From assembly GCF_000090795.2 (NCBI RefSeq), contig NW_003546261.1, positions 526,131 to 560,530 of the forward strand: a stretch of 34,400 nt of DNA, given 5' to 3'. Below, in pieces: positions 20,410 through 30,493 of this stretch. The notes under the pieces are model-generated. The model made no database searches and was not told the origin of the DNA. It saw nothing but the letters and a program-made list of their open reading frames with translations. The DNA comes from Amphimedon queenslandica (Eukaryota; Porifera; Demospongiae; Haplosclerida; Niphatidae). Both the position numbers and the translations under genes were made by a program. Positions within the stretch are counted from its first letter, which is position 1, and each line of letters starts with the position of its first letter.

Positions 20410-21015
20410 ACAAGAATATGCATATTCTTTGCCTATAGCATCATAAATAAGAGGCAAAACATTCCAAAAGAAATAAAGACAGAAATTAGCAATATAAACG
20501 TTCTATCTATTACTTTATTCGTAGCTATTATAATCATGTTAAATCTTTGTCTTTTCTTGTGCTGTTCCTTTTGTGACTATCCACATGTAAGCCAGTGGTT
20601 AAGTAATTGCTTTTTACTGTAGTTTTTTGTAGCATTAATTTTCTTTTCTTTACAAGTACTAGTAATTATAACAGAAAATAATTTCATAATATTTCATTAT
20701 GTTACTGTGTGCCTGGTAATATGCATATTCTTTACTTATAGCATCATAAAATGAGAGGAATATTCTACAAAATAAAAATAGAAATGAATAATATAAACAT
20801 TGTATCATTTACTTTATTAATAGGAATATAATCACTCTCAGCCTTTGTTTTTTATGTGCTTTTCATTTTGTGCACGTCCACATGTAAAGCAGTGAGTGAG
20901 TTGTTTTATATTGCAGTATTTTTGTAGCATTAATTTTCTTATCTTCGTAAGTACTAGTATTTATAATAGAAATAATTATAACATTATTTTATTATGTTAC
21001 TGTGTTCTGGTCATG
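20410..21015. repeat. Diverged tandem duplication, period about 303 bp
   Basis: ATATGCATATTCTTT near 20416 recurs near 20719, followed in both by TATAGCATCATAAA, CCACATGTAA, TTTTTGTAGCATTAATTTTCTT, AAGTACTAGTA and TTATGTTACTGTGT. A partial earlier copy with ACTAGTAATAATG lies at about 20330-20400. No coding frame is shared between copies. Confidence 0.85.
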
Positions 21016-21586
21016 TCTCCTCCTGTGTATATTGCGGTACATGGCAAATTTCATATTTTTTGAATACTAGCTATACTGGAACATGTTTGACAATTGTATG
21101 CAACATAATGACCTGTAATGAAGAGAAAAAATAAAGGGGAAGTCTTACCTTTCTCTTGCATGTGGTATGTGACTTTTTGAGAAATGGGACACCTTCAACA
21201 TGTAAGATTATTAAGGTCAAAATTATGACAATCAAAACGTGAATTTAAGGTGATCAACCGTGTATAAGGGGCACATGAGAACATGTTTAATAAACATCAC
21301 AGGAAGTGAATTTAGCATGTAAACCCATTATACCTGTTTAAACCACAACATAAATAATTCCCCTTGATGTTAACAGCTTTAATGAGGTGTCCAAAGAGTA
21401 TAGATACCTGTGACACTGGGATAAGTTACGGGATATACTTATAAATTATCATATAAGAGTGTAAGTGTGTTAGTAGACCTGCACAAGAGACATTAATGTG
21501 TAAATATTGCCATTGAAATTGAATTTTGAGAAAGTTTGATTGAACAAAACCAAAAACTAATACACAACAAACTTGACGTCACTCAC
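21016..21586. other. No recognised feature
   Basis: AT-rich stretch between the tandem duplication and the Crypton remnant. Confidence 0.5.
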
Positions 21587-22991
21587 TCAATTACGAAAAA
21601 CATTACAATTAGAAAACTTAAACATATTAGGTAATTTAGCCATTTGTTCTTCATTTTCCTTATTTTCTTCAGTCTTCTGTTGACTTTCTTCCACCCTGTT
21701 TTGTATTATTTTGCTCATATCTTCCTCTTGAATATGGGACATGCACTTGTAAACTCTGATAGCATCTGTAGAATGATTACTGGTGAAAGACAATCTGTTG
21801 TTCACCAATGCCCTTTTGAAACAATCTAGTTGCACAGGACCTACATAATGAGTGATTAGTTTAATGTCCGTCAATGCCAATGTTACTGTACACTCTTTTG
21901 ACTGTCAAACTCAATAGGTTGTGTCCAACTGGCCTACAACTATACAAACAATCAAGAAGAGATACATTTAATTGTTTTAAGTAAAACACATCAGGTGGAG
22001 CACCACTAGGCCTTAACGATAGGTACTTATGATACAATCTAACGACACATCTTTCAGGGTTTTCTACGTTCCTAAACATTTATTGGTGACTTCACTGAGT
22101 GCACTAGTAAGATTTTTTGACCCCTATTCAGTATAAAGCAAATATAGATCTGTACTCGGTTCTTGAATTACCTCTAACATATCAGAAAGATCTCTGCTCC
22201 TTTTCACTTTGTAGAGCTAGGTTTAATCCCAAAGAATATACCAGTGTGTCCAGTAATTGTTGAGGTGTACTGTCACCCAAGCTCCCTTCCCATAAGCGAT
22301 CCTCTATATTTTCAGAAATTATTTCAGCTCTTTTTCATTTTGTACCAATTCCACTGGAATGCAATTTCTTAAGGACGCTATCAAAAGACTTTGGAAAAAG
22401 GCAAAAGAGGAATCTTTTTATATATTAAGGGTACATGCATTGCCACAGCCAATTATTTTCTTGTGCTTCATATACCTTTGTATCCCAGAGCAAAGACTGT
22501 GAAGTGTTCCACAAGGATACAGTCCTTCTTCTTGGTTCCTTGCTTCAAACACAAAATGGGACAGCCAATGACACAATTCCTCGTTATTTATGCCATCTAG
22601 CAGAGGTGAACAGTCTTTTGGGTCAATAATCTTTCTGCTATATGCCCAATCTTGCTATGTTTTAACAGCCCAAATTGTTGTCTTTCTTGTAGATTTTGGG
22701 ATGGCTTCGTTTATCTTGCTTAAAATGTCTTGTTCAGCAACAGCTTCAGCAAATCTGCCACTTGTTTTTAAGGGAAGCTCATCCTTGATATCGCAGCTAG
22801 CAACATTCAAAGACTGTTCCGTCTGTTCGTACTCCTTCTAATGCCAGCAGTAGGTCACAGTCATCACTACCTTGCTCATCAAGTTCAGTGGGCCTACTTG
22901 TGCAAGGGTCTGAAGGTTCCAGCGGCTTTTCTTGTGATGCTTCATATTTCTGTAGAGCTAGTAAAAGAAGGTCGTCCCTGCAATCCGCCAT
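21587..22991 (-). pseudogene. Crypton-type tyrosine recombinase (DUF3504-like), degenerate
   Basis: Blocks in family order run down the minus strand. The start is MADCRDDLLLLALQKYEASQ at 22991. The N-terminal DNA-binding part includes FAEAVAEQDILSKINEAIPKST and EARKKDCILVEHFT. A linker LKKLHSSGIGTK and the block LWEGSLGDSTPQQLLDTLVY, which opens the catalytic region, come next. Then NPERCVVRLYHKYLSL, FYLKQLN and RPVGHNLLSLTVK follow. The H-x-x-R motif reads TNHSLC at 21843-21860, with the Arg codon changed to TGT. The nucleophile block reads STDAIRVYKCMS with Tyr at 21749-21751. There are at least six in-frame stops and one frame shift between the last two blocks. The family mobilises by recombination without a DDE nuclease. 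This copy is inactive. Confidence 0.85.
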
Positions 22992-23062
22992 ATCCTTCTG
23001 CTACTCTATACCATCCATGTGCTTTAATTAATTGCATGCTCCGCCTCCACATGGCTTAAATT

Positions 23063-23160
23063 GGTTAAACAATGTTTGGAGGTGCCAACACTATTTGGAA
23101 CTCTTTGGGCTTCGCCTTCGGGTTCCTAATAGTGTCAACACCTCCAAACATTGTTTAACC
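23063..23160. repeat. 98-bp near-perfect palindrome
   Basis: The arm GGTTAAACAATGTTTGGAGG (from 23063) is matched exactly in inverted orientation ending at 23160. Pairing continues through CCAACACTAT with few mismatches to a GC-rich centre containing GGGCTTCGCCTTCGGG. It lies between the Crypton start and the Helitron stop. It resembles a tiny foldback element with no coding capacity. Confidence 0.92.
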
Positions 23161-23228
23161 TACATGTAAAACTTAATCCACATTGTCAGTCACAACTTTA
23201 TTAAGGGTACATGCATTGCAAACCATCA

Positions 23229-24893
23229 TTAATGTACACCTGATAATGTCTTAACACTTGACAAGGCCACATATTCCATGCCATCACCAAAGATTTCATT
23301 TGATAAATCTATAATGGCACAATCTAAAGAAAGACCTTGGCATTTGTGGATTGTCATGGCAAATGGTAATATGAGGGGGAACTGAGCTCTGTATATAATT
23401 GATATTTTTTTATAACGGTAAATTTGTGACTGACTTTATAAACTTGATAAGGTTTATCAATATTATCAAATTTGACAGTTACATGCTAAGAAGTTATGGC
23501 CAATAAGCTGTTTATAGCACCACTGACCAACCCAGAAGCAGTGTCAATGTTGCATCGGAGCATGACACGACCTCCAATAGCAATTGTCAATATGAACTCA
23601 AGGCCAGCAGTATTGTTACAATCTTCATTTAGTTTATCCTGACAAGCTTTTGCTCTGGCTGGTAATTTGGTAAAACCATCATAGACATCTGTACACTCAA
23701 TTTTTGTAGATAGTGACTTTAATAGATCTAACATTTTTTGATTACAATCTAAACTTTTTTAGTTGGAAATAAACACTCAGGTGACTTTTCAGTTTTCTAA
23801 AGTTTAGAAAACTTTTCAGTGACAGGATTGGTAAAAGAAACTCTGTTCTTCAACACAGAAATAGTTTCAGCGGTTGGAAAGCCACGCCTAACACAGTCTA
23901 ACATTGTGCAGAACTCTCAATCATTTTTTTGTCTCACTGATTGTAAATTCATGATATGTCATTGTTTCTTCCCATATATTTACAGCAGTAGTGCTACCAA
24001 TTTCATCAATAATGGTAGTATTGTCAATACTCTGAATAATTGATTTACCAAATATAGGAGGTAATTGAAGCAAATCACCAACCAGCAAAATATTCTTACA
24101 TCCAAAATAAGAATCACCTCATTTCAATAATTTATCAAAACTCAAATGAATATAAGTGAGATTGAGACTAGATACCATTGAAACTTCATCAATGATAATC
24201 AATTTCAGATTGCGGAGTGTAGTTTTCATTATTTTCTGACATTCTGAAGTCAAACTCCAATAAGTAGCAGTTTTGCTGTTGTGCTGTATTGGTAATCGAA
24301 ACAGTCTGTTCATAGTTACTCCTCCCACATTGAATGCAGCTAAGCCAGTAGGAGCAGCAATTGCAAACTTAATGTCATCTGTTTCCCAGCAGCTGTGCTT
24401 TGACAGCAGCTATTAGGGACTTTCCTGTTCCTCCGACACCACTAACAAACATGTTTAGTGGTGTAATGTCATAACATGAACATTTCGCTCGTTCATGATC
24501 CCTTTGATGAAGTAAATGCCTTTTTACACCATCAAAAACAAGCCTTTGATCGGCATTCAGCATAGCATCACGTTCTTCAAGACAGAGACCAGTATCAGAA
24601 TTAAGATTTGCAGCATCTTGCATAGCAGTGATTGCTTCACCACAAATAGTAGGGCCTACATCTTCATCTGACTGGACCTGACAAGCATCTCTTGTTTGAT
24701 CTATTTCTGTAGTGAGAGTTCTACATTGCAACATCTGTTGCAGTTTTTCATGATTAAAAGAAACATTGTCATTGGATGCTATTAAGCGATCAAATGCTTC
24801 TTCTGCAGTTTCATTATCTACTATGAGGGAAGGCTCATCTTTAAATGGTACAAATTGGAGTATTAGAAAATGACAGTTTCTTTCTTGAGTCAT
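23229..24893 (-). pseudogene. Helitron PIF1-type helicase part
   Basis: The segment enters with FVPFKDEPSLIVDNETAEEA and NHEKLQQML, a block preceding the helicase in animal Helitrons. Motif I (Walker A) is GVGGTGKS near 24417-24440. Motif II is LIIIDEVSMVS near 24170-24200, and the next block reads LLVGDLLQLPPIFG near 24050-24095. Later blocks are LNEDCNNTAGLE, GGRVMLRCNIDTASGLVSGA (23486-23620) and FAMTIHKCQGLSLDCAIIDL (about 23300-23360). The C-terminus ends EYVALSSVKTLSGVH at the stop. It would unwind DNA from 5' to 3' during rolling-circle transposition. The helicase blocks are the best-preserved part of the element, but several stops and frame shifts (for example near 24120, 23940-24040 and 23480) prevent a full product. 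Confidence 0.85.
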
Positions 24894-24970
24894 ATAACCA
24901 ATGATTAGGAAGACATGGCTTTCTTAATCTTTTGAAAGCTGTAATTCCTGATTTGTCTATTTGGTAAAAA

Positions 24971-26459
24971 TTAATATGGGCTGCAAAAACAAGGATATGT
25001 CATCAAGATGTGCTGGTCTCTGAAGATAATATGTGTCTCGCATATTATTGCAACTGATGTTGTGAGTTGATGGATCATTTTCAGCTGAAGCCTGTAATTC
25101 TGCATAAGTGATAAGTGTGCACCTCCTGACAGATACACATTGATATATTGAACAGTATCAGATTTTTCACTAAGATAGTCTCCCAAAAGCATGTCACTTG
25201 CCTAAAAAAACCACTTTCTCTAAAACGAATACACCTGAGGCCAAAGCTTCACAGTCGACTGAATACACCTTTGGTTTTAATTATTTCCTGCCACAAGTTC
25301 TGCATGCGCCTTTTTTCAGGTATTGTGACAAGTCATAATTTGCTAAAGAAATGATGTTTCATTAACGTATAGGACATCAATATTTGCTCCCCATTGTAGT
25401 AGCAGCAGTGGATTGTAATCAACAACTCTGGTTTCAGCTTCATGGCGTTTAAAATATTTTTTGATAAGCTTTGAGATATTTGGTAACATTCTTTAGTGTT
25501 GTTTTTGATGTTACATGGCATGGGTAGCCAAATTTACATCTCTGAAAATAGTGACCACCCGATTTGTGTTTGTTTTTGCAGTAGGCACTACATTTATGCA
25601 ATTGTTTGGACATTACTGTCTTATGTAATTCTGGGGAAGTATTATGATTAAGAATGTGACAATTAATGTACCTGTCAATAAATGCTGTGACATCTTCAGG
25701 TTTGTCCTGACCCAATTTAAGAGCATCCCTTATCCAAACAAGGACAAGATATTGTGGAGCACTGTGATGTTGGTACTCTTTTATCCAAAAAAGTGATGTA
25801 CTTGCCCAAAAACTTGACCCTTATTAAAGATTGAAAAAAAATTATGAAATTTATTTGAAAACTAGCGACATACAAAAATAGGTTCTTTAGTGCATAATCT
25901 GCCTTTGTTATACAAGTCAGGGACATCACTGACTTTCAAGAATGTCAGGAGATTCATACTCAGCACAGCAAAAAATGCAAAAGAAAGTGGCATAGCGAAA
26001 CTGTCTTATCAAACAGTCAACATCTCCTACACTTTTAAACCAGAATTGCTTAGTGCCACGAACAGACTGGAGTAAAGTACATTAACTAGCTTCCAATTCA
26101 CTGTCTGCATTGTTGAGCATATTTCACATAGCTTGAGCTGACATTTTGTGACTCCTTGTTCTTAGTGTGTTGTATATGCCACATTTCAGCTCACTTAATT
26201 CTTTCTCCCATACTAAAAAGAAGACATTCTGTGAATTCTTTGTATACCTCCAGTCAACATTAAGAAGTCGACATTTGATATACTCTGCATTAGTAAGTTT
26301 AACTGCACGAGATTGATTGGCACAGAAGTTCCCACTTAGACGAAGAATAGGAAAACTCATGACATCAAGGTGTTTTTGTCTGTTGTCTAAAGGATTTTTT
26401 CTAATTTCATTCATCTTATACTGAAAAATATCAGATTCTGTACTTACTTGATTATCCAA
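24971..26459 (-). pseudogene. Helitron_like_N and Rep (HUH) region
   Basis: At 26459-26124 the Helitron_like_N block is clear: RAVKLTNAEYIKCRLLNVDW, then QNVFFLVWEKELSELKCGIY. Downstream, FWIKEYQHHSAPQYLVLVWI (about 25740-25800) sits where Helitron Rep proteins carry the H-U-H metal site, normally P-H-x-H; here those histidines are missing. DVTAFIDRYINC, QLHKCSAYCKNK and RCKFGYPC follow, then SFGLRCIRFRESG and MLLGDYLSEKSDTVQYI (25190-25140), the lead-in to the helicase. The order and spacing fit the family. The missing His pair and many stops mean no nicking activity. Confidence 0.8.
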
Positions 26460-26515
26460 TTGTCGAATTGCGTACTATTGAAATGAAGCAATGTCTTCTT
26501 TGATAGCTTCTATAG

Positions 26516-28703
26516 CTAAAGTACAAGTGGTATCATTTGGCACTTCAAGGACATTTTTAGCAGTTTTGTCAAGAGATTCATCATCAATGGATGTGTATAG
26601 CCAGTTAATGTCTTAATTTCGTAATGGCTGCTTTTATGTAAATCACAGAGCACTATATGACCCTTTTTTTGTAGGTACACCATTGAGAAGATATAGAGTT
26701 CAGGATCAGCTAAAGTTAGATCGTCTTGTATCACATAAATGGTCCTTTCAGTTTTATGAAAAGGCAATGGAGGAAAAACACGTTTCCTTTACAAGCTTTG
26801 AGTGAATTATATGTTGGTACTTTTGCAGTATACATACCAAGCCTCACTACTGTCTTGTATGCTTTTGCTTGCTGAATGAGTTGTACACTAAGTTGATCTA
26901 AATTAGCAAGCTATTGAGGTAAATGGCCAGTTTGTAAAGCATTCAAAATGCAGCGTGATGGCATTTGATGTTTCCTAACAATACTATTGTTACAATATGG
27001 ACAAATATAAAACACATTAATTGGATAAGGGGGATTGAGTGATGAGATGGACTGAAACAGTTGCTGCAAAATAGGATTTGAGAATGTGGCAAGGTCAATC
27101 TTAGACATTGTATAACGTCTAAGTAACAATTCACAGCTGCAGCAAAGGCAGTCATAAAAAGTATAGATTGCTTTTTGATATTTATCAATTCATGAAGCAT
27201 ATTCAACAAAAAGCTTAGGCTCAAGTTCTGGATCTCTTAGACCAGCATTGTCACAACATGCTTTATAGTCAGAATTTTTATTGTCTTGTGAAACAGGCTA
27301 TCAGAAGAGTGAATGGCCGTAAGTTTTGAAAGCTCTTTATACTGACCTCCTTCAAGTGCACAGTTAAAAGCCAATATATTACCATAATTATGTAGCACTT
27401 GATAAATTTGCCTTAAAAGTACTGAGAGCAGAGGAATGAACTGAAGCAAGTCTTAAAATCTTTTACTTACTGTAACATTCTGAGTCTTCATCATAGCAAG
27501 ACACGCTGTCACCTTGATGCCTGAACTCTACAGTATCATCATCACTATCAATATCATGAGATGCTAAAAATCTTTTGGTGTACCTTTCAGTATTGCAACC
27601 ATGATAAATGGTAGATAAATAGTCTATTAGCACATTGATGGTTTTTATAAATGCATGAAAGATTTCCAAAATAACACTAATTTTAAAATCATTCAGTTGC
27701 TTGCAATTATTAGTGCATATCTATTGTTCTATTGTGCATTTCTTTGTGCTTTCTTCTTAAATGAGCAATGGAACTTTTACTACAATTTTAATTTTGTGTA
27801 CTTGTAGGCTGTTATATAAAATATGGTTCTCATCTAGCTACATGGCAACCATCACCAAAGTCAGTGAGGGTTGCTGCTTCACAATTTTTGACCTTAGAAT
27901 TAGCTTTATAATATTGTGACACATGTTCTTGTCTTTGTTCTATTGCAAAGTTTACAAGTTTTGTAGCTGTGTATCTACAGGCAGCATTAAACAAGGCACT
28001 ACAAGAAAGTTTTTCAGCAAAGGGATAATTATTCCGAAAGTGATATACAACTTGAGTTTCGACTGCCTGAAGATGAAGTTTTAATGTCCTCAAGTATTTA
28101 TAAACTTACTTATTTTTCTGATAATATATCTAGACTTTCTGGCAGCTCTTATTTTTTCGCATTATTCTCTATAATAAGCTCTATTCTGCCTCTGTTTAAG
28201 CAGAGGATTAGAAAGCCTTTCTGCTCTAGCATTAAGTTTAGCAGCAAATTTTTCTTTGTAACCAAATATTTGAATCTCCTTTTAGTTCTTATTTGAAACA
28301 GATTTCTCTAGTAATACAAGCTTACCATCATCCTTTCTTTGGGGCGATTTTTATTAAAATTATTTATAATTTGAGCTCATTTTCTGTTTTTTCATTTATT
28401 CTTTGCTGCTTAGTGAGTTTGTTTCTTTCTCATATGGCAAGTACCACCAATACTACTGTTACTATCTGAAGCACAAGTACTTTTATGAAGAGCCTCATTT
28501 TTGTTATCATGAGCAAAGACATTAATTTTGACATCACCTAAACTGCTAAGGGCACTATCAAACTTGATTACATGGGCCTTATCACTATCTATTTTACCCT
28601 TCTTTTGAAAGAGCTGATTTTCCTTATGCTCTGTCCCAGCAGTTATGGGATATTTTTTGTCCGAGGCATTATAGTAAACTAATGAGTAGAAAAAAACATA
28701 CAA
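26516..28703 (-). pseudogene. Helitron N-terminal part with zinc-binding segment
   Basis: From 28703 a low-complexity, Lys-rich region includes EKFAAKLNARAERLSNPLLK and similar basic repeats near 28130-28270, and EQRQEHVSQYYKANSKVKNC near 27900. A Cys/His segment (FYICPYCNNSIVRKHQMPSR, 26950-27020) is followed by LSVQLIQQAKAYKTVVRLG and KVPTYNSLKA, a block well known upstream of the Helitron_like_N domain. ERTIYVIQDDLTLADPELYI follows at 26760-26690. The region is heavily broken, and individual open frames here should not be read as separate genes. Confidence 0.65.
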
Positions 28704-29298
28704 GTAATGGAATGGTAACCACAGTATGAGTAGAAAAGGAAAATCAGCAACTCAGTGTTGTTTATTATACATTGCTAACACAGCTAAAGATCATTTTTTT
28801 AATTGATGCTTTACTCATATACATAGGCTATTTAATGTTACAGAGTCTGTTTTCCTTTCTTGAAGAGAGTAAAGTGAATTAAACAACCGTAAGAAAAAAT
28901 TCACTAGAAAATGAATACTGAAGACTTGAAGAATCACCAAAAATTTTCTAAAAATTCAACACTCAAACTTTGTCAAATTAAATATTTTTTCTATCTATTT
29001 ACAAAGTTACATCTAATTATTCGATTATGCAAAAATACTGGCTGAGTTTTCTAATTTTGACATAATCCTCTTATTTTGGCACATGATTGACCATGTGCTT
29101 CAGTTCAGTACTTCAGTCTACTCTACCTTACCAAGCAGTTTAGATGATAGCATAATGGCCAGGTAAAAAAGCTCAGTCAGATTTGTATTGAAATGATCTA
29201 TTCATTGAGTTTCTAACTTGATACAATCCTAATCAAGTTGAAACAAGGCCTGTTGGGTGGGCTAGAAAGCAACGCACCAGTTCTGACCTGTCCAGGAC
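28704..29298. other. No recognised feature
   Basis: AT-rich DNA between the Helitron and the third pogo-like transposase. I looked for pogo-type inverted ends and found none I would defend. Confidence 0.45.
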
Positions 29299-29980
29299 AT
29301 GGCACGGGCTAGTACCACACAACAAAGCAAATCAACTACCACTACTCCAATTCTTAAAGGACAGGGTGCATCTGACAAACAACAAGAGGACAGCAGTAGC
29401 ACATGTTCAGAGCATGAAGACAGTGTTTCAAAAGCAACCAGTGTCAGTACACTGGCTACTCCAGGCTCCAGCACAAAAGGAGAAACCACGGTGTGGTGAG
29501 TATAAATTATACAGCTTGGTTCTTAAACTGAGAGTCATCAGAGAGTTATATGGAAGTGATGTATGTATCAGTCAATTATCAAGGAAATATAACTAACTTA
29601 CCTTGGTCCACTATTTATTCGTAAGCTGAGGCAAAAGAACGAGAAAGTTTCTCACCATAAGAGAGGTGCACACCTTGAATTTGGCAGTTGTCGTAAACTG
29701 TCATATCCAAAAGAGGTCGAAGAAGAGTTAGTAGAATGGATGCTGGTTGGACGAGACTGCCACTTACCAGTTGAAACACAGATGGTGAAAGGCACAGCAA
29801 ATAGTTTAATCAAAGCTCATAATCCAAGAATGGTTGTCAATGCAATTGAAGACTTCAATTAGTCAGAAGCTGCCAGCCCAGCTTGAGAAGCGAATAGAAT
29901 CATTTTTTATCAGGGTAAGAGCACTAAGAGCTGAGCATCAGTAGCCATTGGACCTCATAACAAATATGAATGAAACTCCA
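29299..29980 (+). pseudogene. Third pogo-like transposase, N-terminal half only
   Basis: A Ser/Thr-rich leader begins MARASTTQQSKSTTTTP at 29299. After a frame change, KLYSLVLKLRVIRELYGSDV and CISQLSRKYN give the CENP-B/pogo helix-turn-helix. The region then continues through REVHTLN/KRGAHLEFG, RKLSYPKEVEEELVEWML and RDCHLPVETQMVKGTA, the second DNA-binding half. SISQKLPAQLEKRIESFFIR and VRALRAEHQ precede NMNETPG, where the first catalytic Asp of N-M-D-E-T has become Asn. Similarity ends there, so the rest of the DDE core is missing. Stops and frame shifts are frequent. The open frame on the opposite strand is a shadow. Confidence 0.75.
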
Positions 29981-30493
29981 GGTAGTAGTAAAAGTAGAAA
30001 CAAAATGAAACCAGAAACGAAAAGAAACAACGAAACAGCATGTAATATTAATTATTTTTTTAAAATAGATAATTAATTGATCATTAACTATCATTGATAA
30101 AGAAGCCACTCCCATTGGTAGGTTAATTATCATAACAATGTCTGTACTTTTCACTCCTATAACTTTTTAGTCTAGTTACAGCAGCAGTGAAGATGCATAG
30201 ATAATACTTCAAGCAAGCTACTTAAGCATTACTAGTATGTTTTGAGACCATTTAAGTCTTATACTCATAATTAATTTTGTAGTAAATCTGCTGAAGAACA
30301 GGAATCTACAGTCCCAATAGGGACCCAAATCCAATTTTTGAATAATGGTAGTAACAATATTTTCATTTAATGAAACTTGTTTAGTAAATTAAGATTATAA
30401 TAACAATGTCAAATGAAAGTTGATCAACAATGAGTAAATGCAATCAGATTATACACAATTAAACAAAGTTATGGAATGGATCTGATCCAAAAT
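29981..30493. other. No recognised feature
   Basis: AT-rich spacer between the truncated pogo-like transposase and the stop of the next minus-strand gene. Confidence 0.5.

Larger units (their letters stand above)
23229..28703 (-). mobile_element. Helitron rolling-circle transposon, degenerate
   Basis: A run of about 5.5 kb on the minus strand holds, in order, a basic N-terminal repeat-like region, a zinc-binding segment, the Helitron_like_N domain, the Rep region and a PIF1-type helicase ending in a stop at 23229. All parts carry stops and frame shifts. I could not identify the 5' TC end, nor a 3' CTRR end with its short hairpin. Confidence 0.85.

Noticed and set aside
29262-29489. Minus-strand Leu/Val/Cys-rich frame
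   Set aside because: It is antisense to the Ser/Thr-rich leader of the third pogo-like transposase.
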